Source: Lophius americanus (Eukaryota > Chordata > Actinopteri > Lophiiformes > Lophiidae). Taken from it: a stretch of 64,000 bases of DNA. The stretch covers positions 2,295,001 through 2,359,000 of the forward strand of contig JBBDHG010000124.1 in NCBI GenBank assembly GCA_037951165.1. Reading direction: 5' to 3'. This document shows, in pieces, positions 24,401 to 34,929 of the stretch. The translations under genes were made by a program, and so were the position numbers. Position 1 is the first letter of the stretch; the number at the start of each line of letters is the position of its first letter. Under the pieces are notes generated by a model that was not told the DNA's origin, did no database searches, and saw only the letters and a list, made by a program, of their open reading frames with translations.

Positions 24401-27400
24401 CTCCCTTGTCTACTCTCAAATAGATCTGAGGAGGAAATTACAAAAATCCCCAGTGAGGAACTAGAGCTCAAACAAATCTGTAAAACCTGTTTTAGTTTGA
24501 GAAGCTAAAATAATCAATCAATCTTAAATAATCCCCTTATTACCTGAGTCTGGGCCTCAGCTTTCACTCTAGGGGACAGATGGGAGGAGTCTGGACCTCA
24601 GGTTTCACACTCAGAGACAGATGGGAGGAGTCTGGGCCTCAGCTTTCACACTAGGGGACCTGGTGGGAGGAGTCTGAGCCTTAGCTTTCAAACTCGGGGA
24701 CTGGTGGGAGGAGTCTGGGCCTCAGCTTTCACACTTAGGGGTCAGGTGGGAGGGAATCTTCTTCATTGGCTGTACAAAAAAAAAGGACCAAGAGGAAACT
24801 GAGGAAATCTATGATTGAATGTTGTGATGTCCCACAAGTTCTCTCATTCAAATGCAAGGGATGTGGGTGAAGAATGTGGGCGGCAGATGTGGTCAAGGAC
24901 AATGTTTATGTGGGAGAATGATCCCCTCTATGATCAAATATGAAGACACCCTGAAGCCATGCGATGTCTTGAAGTCAGGGAGAATGTGTGCACCAATAAC
25001 ATCTGACTCCTTCTGACTCTGCAGGTTGTGTCCTCAGAGGCAGATCTCGTTATAAAAAAATACACAAACAAGGTCACTCGACGTTCCGACCCTAATTCCA
25101 AGGTCTTTCACACTGATGACTATGCCTTCTCCTTCGCCTGTTGCTTTGACCTGTTACCTGAGCTGGGAAAGACCTTCACCGTTGCTTTCAGGTGAGCGTT
25201 AATGCAGTTATCACTTTGTATTCCGGAGTTTGAGGTTGAGATGGTTGACAGTGTATGTGCGCTTGTGTGTGTGTGTGTGTGTGTGTGTGTGCCCGTGCTG
25301 TTCATGTGTGTACTTGCAGTTCTACCAATCACGAAATCCTGGTTGGAGAAGCAATGTACAAATTTACGACGATGGTCGCCTTTGACTCTACTTTCAATGA
25401 ACCTGTGACGGAATCGACCCCCGTCATTCTGACCCAGAAGATTTGCGTAAAGATAAGTGCTGAAGTGGACCAGTTTGTCCTTGTGACCGATTCCTGCTCT
25501 GGAGTCAGTCTGGATACGTCCAGTGGGTTGATGACACACAGTCTGATCGAGAATGGGTGAGAAGCCTACAAAGGTTGGGTTTGGTAAATGATGTGGTGAT
25601 CAAAAGCCGATGATGACACTTTGGTATGTAGTATAAATAGTGGCAGCTCTTCCATGAGCCTCCTTCATCCCCTGAGGGCTAGCGAGGGCGTCATTTACGC
25701 CCATTCGATTTCCATGTCAGCTGCGGGTATGTCTGCTTCGTGCCATAGGTGTCTAGGTGTAGACGGTTATGCCTTTTTAGATCTTCTCTGCGCTAGTCCG
25801 TCAAAGATCTTCTGGTATGTGTTTCATTATACCCGCGAAAAGTCGGGATATTATCGAAACATCATCGACGCGGCAGATCCTTCGGCTTGATGCGATCACT
25901 CAAAAACCATATCATGGATCCTTTTGAATTGTTAGCCCCACATAGAGCTTCGTGCATGTAAGGACTGGAGGGGTTTCGTTTAGAAAGGTCGGCTGTATAT
26001 GTTTGACAATAGGGGGAGCTTTATCCCCTAAAGTTTTCGGCCATAATTCCGCAACCATTTGTAAGATTAAGTCAAATTTTGGTGCCTACGAATCGACGCG
26101 AGGAGCTCTTTCTCGAATAAATCATGTTTAATTTATAATTTACTCACTAGGGGGAGTCTTTTCAGTCAATTATAAAAAAAACAAAAAAACAGACTCAAAC
26201 TATTTCATGGATCATTTTCAAATTTTATACCCTCCTCAATGTGAGGAAGAACTGAATCGACTTTCGGAAGACGTCGGTTGCATAGTTCTGACACTAGGGG
26301 GAGCTTAATCCCCAAATGTTTTGGGCCGTAGGTTTTCGAGCATTTATCCAATTTGGAGGACATTTGAATCAACTCGAGGTGATATATTTTGTCTATATCC
26401 TATTTTACTGCAATAGTTCCTCTGTAGACATAACTGCACATTTATTTGAGGAGTTTAATCAAAGGAATTGCGTAAACAAGGCAGGGAACTGAGGACTTTT
26501 TGGGGATACACCCTTGCTGTCGGGGACAACAGCACAAGACTGGTTTATATGTAAGAATCCCGTCATTCTTTGCCGGCAACAATTAATTGTGTTGACTCTA
26601 TTGTGTTATGCGTTGGCTGTAGCTGTGCCACATGTTCACTCCTCCTGGGGTTGGAGAGACGTCGCCGTGGCCCACTGCTGCTAACAGCCACCCCGGGTCA
26701 CTTCAAGCTGCTGCGTTGCTTTACCTGGCTATACAGTACTTTGCGCCTGCTTTTGCTTTTGTATGTGATCTGCCCTTCTGCCCGGCCTTCACGCCACCGT
26801 CGCTCAATCCCCGCTGCTTTGCCTGCTAAGCCCTGCGTTTGGTTTGATCCCCTTCACAGACTCAACGCTGGGTTATGAATGCGTTGGCCCCTCGCTCTGG
26901 ATATCTTGGCAAAATGTATTGTCTGTGTAGATTATCATTCATCCAGGTTATTGTAATACATGTGAGTTGAGTCCAAAGCACCTGTAGTCTGTCGTCCAAG
27001 AGAAATTGCGTCCTCGGATCAAATTCTCGAATACACGTCAAGTTCTTCCTTTCACTAAGATCTATTTAGGTCAAAAATGCTATCCACTCAGTCTGGTTAT
27101 GTCCAGCACTATATCCAGTCGCGACCTGGCGTGTCAGAACTTTTCAATTGTTGTTTGTGTTGTCCTCTTTGTGAGCAGCTGTGCAGTCGACCCCACGGTG
27201 AGCACCAGTGATTTCGGAGAGAAGAATTACAACATCTTCTGCTTCAAAATGTTCCAGTTTCCGGATATCACTGCTAAAGTCAAACTGACCTGCAATGTCC
27301 GACTGTGTTATCAAGACAGCCCTCAGGATCCACATGACAGCTGTATTCCGGTAGGCCTAACACACAGACGCACACACGCGCACACACTGAACCCCAGATC

Positions 27401-27922
27401 ATTTTTTATTCATTCATGCACAGCAGGATTAATCCCCTCCTTTGTTGTCAGCTCTCCTCTCATTTCATTCTTATAGTTCGTCAGTTCCATTTTGCCGAAC
27501 TTTGTTCTCCCCTCTTCTACACGTTCCGCCTCCAATTGGCGCTGCTGCAACCTGATACAATTAGACCACAATAATCCAAACCATGACATGACAGTGACCA
27601 TCAGCCGATCAGGTTGCCCGTCTGTCGCTGTTTTTGGACTTCATTTCTGAATGCCTGCCCATAAAAAGAAGTGTGACGGTCTTGGCTCTTGTTCCCCGTT
27701 TTGAACATGTGTGTGGTGGGACAGAGGGACACTGACACAGGAAGGGAAACCTTTGCTATTAGCAGCATCAGTCGAGTATGAACGGATCAGTCTGACGCCT
27801 AGACTTCTTCCTCTATTTTTAACTTCCAGGATTGTAGCAGCGGCAGTCGGAGACGCCGATCTTTCCAGACCAACTACGTCAATGACTCTCCAGCCTTGAT
27901 CGCAATGATCTGGAGCCCCTAG
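15450..27922 (+). CDS. Secreted VWFD-C8-EGF-ZP domain protein, alpha-tectorin/uromodulin-like (17 coding exons)
   Basis: Coding exons: 15450-15495, 16222-16298, 17506-17733, 17859-17927, 18054-18159, 18334-18466, 22123-22357, 22486-22636, 22745-22835, 22916-22987, 23182-23381, 23625-23756, 24201-24388, 25025-25191, 25320-25556, 27179-27350, 27830-27922. All junctions are GT-AG and phases match throughout, giving 2397 nt (798 residues plus TAG). Order: signal peptide (about 1-17), unrecognised N-terminal region (18-219), VWFD (about 220-380), C8 (about 403-470), EGF-like cysteine module (472-513), complete ZP domain (about 518-768), RRRR cleavage site (775-778), short tail. ZP domains polymerise into extracellular filaments after release by cleavage, so a matrix or mucus-coat role is likely. 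No transmembrane segment follows the ZP domain. The least certain junction is the weak donor at 18160 (GTTGGT). The orthologue name is not certain. Confidence 0.9.
15636..16052. repeat. (GAT)n-type microsatellite in intron 1
   Basis: Imperfect ATGATG/GGTGAT repeats with ATGGTCATGATGATGATGG phrases fill most of intron 1. They are open in several frames as Met-, Asp- or His-rich nonsense. Confidence 0.95.
16222..18466 (+). CDS. Exons 2-6: N-terminal region of unknown fold
   Basis: Five exons (16222-16298, 17506-17733, 17859-17927, 18054-18159, 18334-18466) encode about 200 residues. The region has beta-rich alternating patterns (VDVKFASFG, TVTVYVKDAV, TTIAIGG) and few cysteines until a cysteine-rich end (CEKKTC, VGCPDSQRC). 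That end leads directly into the VWFD start and resembles a short EGF-like linker. I do not recognise the N-terminal part as a named domain. Exons 3 and 4 are both phase 0 and the flanking introns 1 and 2 are microsatellite-filled. Confidence 0.8.
16418..17440. repeat. (GAT)n-type microsatellite in intron 2
   Basis: About 1 kb of ATGATGATGGTGATGATG-type repeat fills intron 2 between exons 2 and 3. The segments around 15890-15945 and 16555-16600 share the phrase CGTAATGATGATAATATTGA, so parts of the intron 1 and intron 2 arrays are duplicates of each other. Confidence 0.95.
18540..18960 (+). mobile_element. LINE reverse-transcriptase fragment in intron 6
   Basis: The catalytic motif YADD is encoded at 18620-18631, followed by SQSYLPLKPADLTENLDVN. 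Further on are frames matching the LGVLLDSNLKFE-like and FFQLR-like segments of Rex1/L2-type elements (here NLVVLLDRNLNFEINI). Stops interrupt it. Confidence 0.75.
18975..19208 (-). mobile_element. tRNA-derived SINE copy in intron 6
   Basis: It shares GGCTGCCATGAAAGGCGCCA, the ACCATTCACGC and CACACACCAATGGAACAGCC blocks and TCTTGCTCAAGGACAC with the copy at 58498-58793. The minus strand starts with an A-box-like GTGGCTCAGTTG. The B box is damaged. Confidence 0.75.
19215..20450. repeat. Interspersed/tandem repeat D, about three units, in intron 6
   Basis: Units of roughly 370-430 bp share this order: ATCATGGATCATT, ATTTTAGACCC, GAGGAAGAACTGGA, a GGTCGGTTGTAAATTT phrase, GGGGGAGCTTT, CCAAAAGTTT, TTTCTCAACCGTTGG, CCAAATTTGGTGCATATGA, AGATCTATCTCG, TTCATATTTTACTCACTAGG. 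Related copies are at 25880-26480 and 35790-36005. The class is unknown. Confidence 0.7.
20460..22120. other. Rest of intron 6; nothing recognised
   Basis: No exon compatible in phase (2) with exons 6 and 7 and no known repeat were found. A short AATAAAATAAAG tail-like A-rich stretch at about 20605-20625 may be the end of another retroelement. Confidence 0.4.
22123..22987 (+). CDS. Exons 7-10: VWFD domain
   Basis: Exons 22123-22357, 22486-22636, 22745-22835 and 22916-22987 encode the start MCTVIGNTIIDFEDKTAKVS, matching the conserved C-x-V-x-G-x-x-x-x-D-F opening of VWFD. They continue through RCKYELLS and VEIIFSQDG to FSVRIVFDGNSAAITYL. The usual GLCGN-type motif is replaced by GLTAVCTD. 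The last part (CTDIHTD, YELDC) links to C8. Confidence 0.85.
23182..23381 (+). CDS. Exon 11: C8 domain
   Basis: It encodes CDLLENDPFTPCHAVVDPAP followed by YIEACRNILC and QCQFMVSYLKTCSDHGVSLD. This is the eight-cysteine module that follows VWFD in mucins, tectorin and zonadhesin. The acceptor is TTGAGCAG preceded by a long pyrimidine tract; it enters in phase 2 and leaves in phase 1. Confidence 0.88.
23625..23756 (+). CDS. Exon 12: EGF-like cysteine module
   Basis: A 132-bp phase 1-1 exon with FCGGETCLDHEYCGLLSNGR followed by NDCFC, the spacing of a short EGF-like or TIL-like linker that joins C8 to the ZP domain in alpha-tectorin-type proteins. Confidence 0.8.
23796..23923. repeat. 32-bp minisatellite, four copies, in intron 12
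   Basis: Unit CTAAGGGGCTGGAGGGTTTT plus a CTCTTCTCTCTG end, repeated four times with very few differences. Confidence 0.95.
24201..27350 (+). CDS. Exons 13-16: ZP domain
   Basis: Exons 24201-24388, 25025-25191, 25320-25556 and 27179-27350. ZP-N has its four cysteines in VEC, LYGC, LNDMTCMG and QTC; LND-x-x-C-x-G is the signature of uromodulin, GP2 and tectorin. The region with FSFACCF, MVAFDSTFNEP, DSCSG, ENGC, FCFKMFQF and LTCNVRLC follows the ZP-C order of uromodulin. The domain appears complete. Confidence 0.9.
24546..24752. repeat. 41-bp minisatellite, about five copies, in intron 13
   Basis: Unit GAGTCTGGGCCTCAGCTTTC followed by an ACACTAGGGGACAGATGGGAG-like half. Successive units start at 24546 and 24587 and continue to about 24752. 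Confidence 0.9.
25264..25292. repeat. (GT)n microsatellite at the end of intron 14
   Basis: About 13 GT dinucleotides, about 28 bp upstream of the exon 15 acceptor at 25319. Its length could influence splicing. Confidence 0.9.
25880..26480. repeat. Interspersed repeat D, copy in intron 15
   Basis: About one and a half units with ATCATGGATCCTTTTGAATT, GGGGGAGCTTTATCCC, CTCACTAGGGGGAG and GAGGAAGAACTGAATCGACT phrases shared with 19215-20450. Confidence 0.7.
26485..27175. other. Rest of intron 15; nothing recognised
   Basis: A C-rich open stretch near 26570-26880 is not supported by splice sites in the required phase (2). No known repeat is seen. Confidence 0.4.
27830..27922 (+). CDS. Exon 17: C-terminal cleavage site and tail
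   Basis: It encodes DCSSGSRRRRSFQTNYVNDS and then a weakly hydrophobic end before TAG. RRRRS is a furin-type site, as found after the ZP domain in family members; NDS is a possible glycosylation site. The stop is immediately followed by GTAAGA, a donor consensus, so the 3' UTR is probably spliced to an exon starting at 28001. Confidence 0.85.
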   Translation, partial: DCSSGSRRRRSFQTNYVNDSPALIAMIWSP

Positions 27923-28000
27923 GTAAGACATAATCTGCTGCTGAGTGGTGACATTATCAGAGCATCAGGCATCAGTGTTCTTGTCTCTGTGTTGATGCAG

Positions 28001-28575
28001 TGGTCATGTGTTCAACCTGCTGTAATCTCTGAAAGACCCCCCAGCACCGTCACCTTCTTCCTCACCAGTTGTTCCCACTGCTGTCGCGGACAACAGTAAC
28101 AAACTGGAAGAGCACCGGCGTTGCGTCAGGCCCCGACAGAACACAGATGCTCCATCTTTATCAACGACCCCTCAGTCAGCAACGGGGGTCCCCCCCAACT
28201 TCTAAACACTTCACTTATCTGAACTGCTAGCAGGATATTAACCAATGGTGACCAAAAATGATCAATTAAGAGCTTTGTTATAAGCTGTTTATGAACGTTA
28301 ACCACTGACTTATAAAGTGTTTCCAAAATAGTTTATAACCCCATTATAGACCACTTATAAATCCTTTGTGAAGGCAGTCTTGTCTTTAAGTGGTACCATT
28401 AAAAGATAACATTGAATAAGGGACGACATCTGACAGTTTTAATAGGAACTGATGTCACATCTTCAATTTTCATTATAGTCTATCGTTGTTGGGTTTTTTT
28501 GCATTGATGTAGGGCAATGTTATCCAGATCTTTTCTACAATACAGTCATCAGAATAAAGGTTAGGAGCCCACACC
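28001..28575 (+). other. Probable 3' UTR exon with polyadenylation signal
   Basis: The acceptor TTGATGCAG ends at 28000, pairing with the donor right after the stop codon. AATAAA at 28553-28558 is the first good polyadenylation signal downstream. No coding frame continues. Confidence 0.45.
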
Positions 28576-28579
28576 AGAC

Positions 28580-29270
28580 TATGTTTTACCACCTCGGGTG
28601 GTGTCGGCTCGGGTAAAGGTAGCGATCATCCACTTGTCTGATCTAGAAAATCGCTATACGAGTACAGTCCATTTACCATATTGGTAAATATGTTTATTAT
28701 CGACATTCCATTCTGAAAATGCACTTGAGAACAATCCGTCTTCGTGCCCCCACGCCTCGTGGGGGTGTATCACCTGTGTACAGCAAGGTTCCCTAGTGAT
28801 GAAGATCCCGGTGACCATGTCAATCTTTGAGGCAATGTGACTCTTGTTTTCAGATCAGGTGAAGATGGATTAAAGTAAGAAGGAAAGAACTGCCACCTGA
28901 TGTCGTGATCAAATATTAGTCTGACAGGAAGACAGAATGGTTGTCCTGCATTCGATGAAGGGTGGTCAAATGTCAAACATGGTGGTTTCGGTCAGACTTC
29001 AGGATGGTGTGGTTGTCTTCTCAGGTTATAAATCGGCGTACTCGGGCGGACTGACGGGCGGCCGACTTTCGCAATATTTTCTGACCACTGCAAAGTCTTG
29101 AGCTACATCCTCGCCTCGCCGACCTGACAGCGTCTTCTGGAAGCATCAGCTCAACAGGAAACCTTCTTGTGATTCCAGCAACCCCATAGAATATTATCAA
29201 CAAGTCTTTGTAGAAGGGAATTTGGTTGTTGGTAACATTAGAATCATATTATTCCTTTTATATTACGTCT
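28580..29270. other. No gene recognised
   Basis: Intergenic sequence after the ZP-domain gene; no exon or repeat recognised. Confidence 0.4.
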
Positions 29271-29278
29271 GTCTTACT

Positions 29279-29452
29279 AATGACAGTAATCAGGTGTTTC
29301 TCAGTGTAAATAATGACAGTAATCAGGTGTTTCTCAGGGTGACTAATGACAGTAATCAGGTGTTTTTCAGGGTGACTAATGACAGTAATCAGGTGTTTCT
29401 CAGGGTAAATAATGACAGTAATCAGGTGTTTCTCAGAATTACTAATGATTAT
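29279..29452. repeat. 33-bp minisatellite, about five copies
   Basis: Unit AATGACAGTAATCAGGTGTT plus TCTCAGGGTGACT. The period is 11 codons, so both strands stay open without this being a gene. Confidence 0.95.
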
Positions 29453-29526
29453 CAATGATTAAGCTTGTATTCATATTAGAGGCATTGAGTGGAATGAAAT
29501 GACAGTCAGTGGAGAACAGGTCCAAT

Positions 29527-29800
29527 CTTGAGAGGACTTTTCAGAAACGAGGTTGCCATGGAGACGTCACGTCAGAAGCGTAAAGTCCTCTCTGCTAGCT
29601 TCACATCAGCTCAGGTCGATCCATGGTTTCACAGGAGAAACTTTTAGACGTGAGGAAAACAGAATTTGGTGCAAACGCAAAATCGACGCAGAGGTTATTT
29701 ACAGATCCCAGGTCCTTCAGGACAGGTACTTAAAGGGTGACATCGTCTAAATTCACTTTACCAACGGTGTAGAAAAGAGGTGGACCCATAGTGGATTTAC
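29527..29800. repeat. Interspersed repeat C, copy 2
   Basis: Same-orientation match to 10436-10740 (GCCATGGAGACG, CACATCAGCTCAGGT, TTTACAGATCCCAGG). Confidence 0.6.
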
Positions 29801-30173
29801 AAAGGCTGAAACAAGAAGATTAGTTTAGAGAAGAACATTTACCTGCTGCTTTTCTGACGGGTTACATTTCACTCTATAGTCATTAAGAAGAAAAAAAAAC
29901 ATTCTTATACTGTTTATCTTATGAAAGCAATACGAATGAAACATTCTCTTTGATTGATATATGCTTTAACCTTTCCTGTGTATAATTGAAAACCAAAAAA
30001 ATCAATAAAATGGGTTTTGGGAAAAAATAATTTGATTTTCTCCATTTTTCTGTCCTTATTTCCACTGGTTGATGACTTAATCACAGCTTCTTCGCTCTAT
30101 GGTTCTAGGTTACGGTGAACTATGTTAATCTAATATTGAAGAACCCGCAGAAACTTGAATGAAACTAGAAGGA

Positions 30174-32765
30174 CACTTCACCAGAGGAGAGCATACGTCC
30201 ACCAACACTTCAACAGAGGATAGGATGTATCCACCAACACTTCTCCAGTGATGACAAACGTCCACCAACACTTCTCCAGTGATGACAAACGTCCACCAAC
30301 ACTTCTCCAGTGATGACAAACGTCCACCAACACTTCTCCAGTGATGACAAACGTCCACCAACACTTCTCCAGTGATGACAAACGTCCACCAACACTTCTC
30401 CAGTGATGACAAACGTCCACCAACACTTCTCCAGTGATGACAAACGTCCACCAACACTTCTCCAGAGGATAGGATGTATCCACCAACACTTCACCAGAGG
30501 AGAGGATGTATCCACCAACACTTCACCAGAGGAGAGGATGTATCCAACAACACTTCTCCAGTGATGACAAACGTCCACCAACACTTCTCCATTGATGACA
30601 AACGTCCACCAACACTTCTCCAGTGATGACATACGTCCACCAACACTTCTCCAGTGATGACATACGTCCACCAACACTTCTCCAGTGATGACAAACGTCC
30701 ACCAACACTTCTCCAGTGATGACAAACGTCCACCAACACTTCTCCAGTGATGACAAACGTCCACCAACACTTCTCCAGTGATGACAAACGTCCACCAACA
30801 CTTCTCCAGTGATGACAAACGTCCACCAACACTTCTCCAGTGATGACAAACGTCCACCAACACTTCTCCAGTGATGACAAACGTCCACCAACACTTCTCC
30901 AGTGATGACAAACGTCCACCAACACTTCTCCAGTGATGACAAACGTCCACCAACACTTCTCCATTGATGACAAACGTCCACCAACACTTCTCCAGTGATG
31001 ACATACGTCCACCAACACTTCACCATTGATGACAAACGTCCACCAACACTTCTCCATTGATGACAAACGTCCACCAACATTTCTCCAGTGATGACAAACG
31101 TCCACCAACACTTCTCCAGTGATGACAAACGTCCACCAACACTTCTCCAGTGATGACAAACGTCCACCAACACTTCTCCAGTGATGACAAACGTCCACCA
31201 ACACTTCTCCAGTGATGACAAACGTCCACCAACACTTCTCCAGTGATGACAAACGTCCACCAACACTTCTCCAGTGATGACAAACGTCCACCAACACTTC
31301 TCCAGTGATGACAAACGTCCACCAACACTTCTCCAGTGATGACAAACGTCCACCAACACTTCTCCAGTGAGGACAAACGTCCACCAACACTTCTCCAGTG
31401 ATGACAAACGTCCACCAACACTTCTCCAGTGATGACAAACGTCCACCAACACTTCTCCCGTGATGACAAACGTCCACCAACACTTCTCCATTGATGACAA
31501 ACGTCCACCAACACTTCTCCATTGATGACAAACGTCCACCAACACTTCTCCAGTGATGACAAACGTCCACCAACACTTCACCATTGATGACAAACGTCCA
31601 CCAACACTTCTCCAGTGATGACAAACCTCCACCAACACTTCTCCAGTGCTGACAAACGTCCACCAACACTTCTCCATTGATGACAAAAGTCCACCAACAC
31701 TTCTCCAGTGATGAAAAACGTCCACCAACACTTCTCCATTGATGACAAACGTCCACCAACACTTCTCCAGTGATGACAAACGTCCGCCAACACTTCACCA
31801 TTGATGACAAACGTCCACCAACACTTCTCCAGTGATGACAAACGTCCACCAACACTTCTCCAGTGATGACAAACGTCCACCAACACTTCTCCAGTGATGA
31901 CAAACGTCCACCAACACTTCTCCAGTGATGACAAACGTCCACCAACACTTCTCCAGTGATGACAAACGTCCACCAACACTTCTCCAGTGATGACAAACGT
32001 CCACCAACACTTCTCCAGTGATGACAAACGTCCACCAACACTTCTCCAGTGATGACAAACGTCCACCAACACTTCTCCAGTGATGACAAACGTCCACCAA
32101 CACTTCTCCAGTGATGACAAACGTCCACCAACACTTCTCCAGTGATGACAAACGTCCACCAACACTTCTCCAGTGATGACAAACGTCCACCAACACTTCT
32201 CCCGTGATGACAAACGTCCACCAACACTTCTCCATTGATGACAAACGTCCACCAACACTTCTCCATTGATGACAAACGTCCACCAACACTTCTCCAGTGA
32301 TGACAAACGTCCACCAACACTTCACCATTGATGACAAACGTCCACCAACACTTCTCCAGTGATGACAAACCTCCACCAACACTTCTCCAGTGATGACAAA
32401 CGTCCACCAACACTTCTCCATTGATGACAAACGTCCACCAACACTTCTCCAGTGATGAAAAACGTCCACCAACACTTCTCCATTGATGACAAACGTCCAC
32501 CAACACTTCTCCAGTGATGACAAACGTCCACCAACACTTCTCCAGTGATGACAAACGTCCACCAACACTTCTCCAGTGATGACAAATGTCCACCAACACT
32601 TCACCATTGATGACAAACGTCCACCAACACTTCTCCAGTGATGACAAACGTCCACCAACACTTCTCCAGTGATGACAAACGTCCACCAACACTTCTCCAG
32701 TGATGACAAACGTCCACCAACACTTCTCCAGTGATGACAAACGTCCACCAACACTTCTCCCGTGG
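30174..32765. repeat. 31-bp minisatellite, about 83 copies
   Basis: Unit ACTTCTCCAGTGATGACAAA plus CGTCCACCAAC, period exactly 31, with common ATTGATG and CAGTGATG variants. The left end has degenerate GAGGAGAGGATGTAT units. Because 31 is not a multiple of three and no frame contains a stop on the minus strand, translations of up to about 750 residues with a 31-residue period arise. Variant units recur 744 bp (24 units) apart, for example the CCCGTGATG unit at 31451 and 32195, showing a block duplication. Not a gene. Confidence 0.97.
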
Positions 32766-33059
32766 ATAGCACACTTGCCCTAACTGGACTGGCACTCCAC
32801 TCTTCAAAATGTTAATATTCATGTGAATACTTGGATGTAGTTGTAGAGGCTGATGAGTCGGCGTGTGGAGCTGAAGTTTAAAGGGGTGTAAATATTAAAC
32901 ATGTATTATTTTCAATACATTGATTATGTTTTTGGGCTTTTTTTAAATCAAAAAAGTTTCTCCAACCCTGATCCATAGTTCAAACCAAAATTGTCACCAA
33001 AGTGAGACACTTCTTAAGCTTCTATTTGTCTTTGTTCTTTCAAAAATGTGGTTCCAGTC

Positions 33060-34220
33060 CGAGTTTGTTTTGATATTTCATTCTTCCCTTCAGAAATGAA
33101 TAATGAAAAATGAAAAATGAGCGGCAATATGATTTTTTATTTTGAGTTACGAGAATCGAAAATTGACAAACAAGGCTTTTTTCTTTTCTTATCAAGACCA
33201 AATGGGGATGAAAGTAGCTTTTGATGTTGACTTTGTAATTCATTTAGAGAAAATCAAATCATTAGGAGACAGAAACTTTCTTTTGTTTCTTGCATTTTCT
33301 GAAACCACATGTGGTCGTTGCAAGATAATGAGAGCGCAAAAGTTGAGCGCTGACAATTATCACTTTGTTCCTCAACACTAGCGGTTTCTTTCAAAGCAAA
33401 TAAAGAAGTTAGGGGTTGATTTGAGCTCTACTTTGTCCATGTCGCTTATTCCTAATCTGAAATATGGCAGCAGCCCTGTAATGAAGGAAATCGTATTCAA
33501 ACCACTGACACATGTACCGATAAGCCACAAACTAACCACCAGTTGGTGATTCTAATGTTGTAATGATTTTTGTTTATCCTACATAGCTGGAAACTGATTT
33601 CCTGGAGCATATAGTTTAAAAACATGTTTACACGTCTCATAAAAACCACTTGATTCCGTCATATCAGAACAATGCTTTATGTTTGGTGTCTCTGCAGACT
33701 GACAGCAGCTACCAGACACACCCTGATCATTCTTTTAACTGCTTGGAGAACGGTTCTACTGGTTTTGCTGGTTTAGGGTTATAAATATCCTAGTTCAGTT
33801 CACTGCTGACTGCAGCTGTACATAACATCGTATACATGCTGTCGTATGTTGGCACTGCTAAATGTAAAATGGGATGTTGTCATTAATCGAGCTTCCCAAC
33901 CCATTGTAGGAACAGGACTGCGAATGTTATGTTTTACCGCTTGGACCAGAAAATGTTCGTTTTCCAACGAGCCGGTGACTGGTTGTAATATTGTGGCTGA
34001 TCGGTCCGTATATTAGCAGGTATACTCAAAATTCCAGATCACAGCTGCTATTTCCGATTTTTTTACGATCACCGCCGAGCGAATAAAAATATCTGCTCCC
34101 GGAAAAACAAAAAAAAAAAAAAAAAAATCTTTCTCACATCGCGTTCTTCCTTATTTTGTCTCGAAAAGGAAAAAGTGTTTTGTTTTTCCAATTTCATTCT
34201 TGTATCTCTAAATGAAATGC
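33060..34220. mobile_element. Interspersed repeat A, copy 2
   Basis: Collinear with 2440-3720 at an offset of about 30.6 kb (TTGAGCGCTGACAATTATCA, CGTCATATCAGAACAATG, TGCAGACTGACAGCAGCTAC, GTGACTGGTTGTAATATTGT). The fold-back end near 33518-33570 and the inverted end near 33970-34000 are present but eroded. Confidence 0.6.
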
Positions 34221-34239
34221 AAATAAACATCCCCCTTTT

Positions 34240-34920
34240 TTCGTTTTTCTAATATTCAAAATAGCAAAAAAACGTACATGGACGGGTTCGGCCGTTTGTT
34301 TTTGATTTGAATCGTGGCGATTACGATCTAAAAGATTTTTACCACCATCGTCATTTGTGCAATGGATTTGTGAAGGTGAAGAAGTTGGACTGAGAAAACC
34401 TCCGATTATCCCCTCATACTCTTGCAGATGTGATATCAACATTCGTTTTGACACATTCTGGATGAAACACGGTTGCTCCGAAGAAAACGTTGGCATTTCC
34501 CGAAGAAAGGCCGATGAGGGGAGAAAAAGAGGCTTGTGAGTCTCCTTGAGTGCAGAGTTTTGTTTCCGGAAGTCGGCTAACTTCATGCGCAGTTGTTAAC
34601 ATTAATCAAATCTCAACCCAATAAAATCCATAGGCCGCCACATTTTTTAAGATAGTAAAACCGGGAATGTTAAACCAGGCAAAAACATTCAGAGTCCTTG
34701 AGTCTTCAGCACTGAATCCTCCTCCAGAGCAGTTCCTGATCATTGTCTTCTCTCTAGCTTCAGTTTGGTTCTTCGACATGAAAGACAACATTAGGCAAAT
34801 GTTGCCCGACAACAAAAACAAAGACATTTCTTTTGTCAGCATTCAGGAATCAATCATTCTGAAGAGTAACTTCAGCTTCCGAGTCAGCTGTGGCGCCTAT
34901 AGGACACTATAGAACAATTA
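34240..34920. other. No gene recognised
   Basis: Short open frames occur on both strands without splice sites or domains that I can support. Confidence 0.4.
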
Positions 34921-34929
34921 TTCTCCAGT

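Noticed and set aside
30491..32740. A 749-residue minus-strand frame with a 31-residue period
   Set aside because: It is a by-product of the 31-bp minisatellite, stop-free in all minus frames. Hydrophobic and Trp/Cys-rich composition is dictated by the DNA unit.
34194..34912. Overlapping frames on both strands near 34.5 kb tested as Ig or transposase exons
   Set aside because: No conserved cysteine-tryptophan pattern, catalytic motif or splice sites were found.
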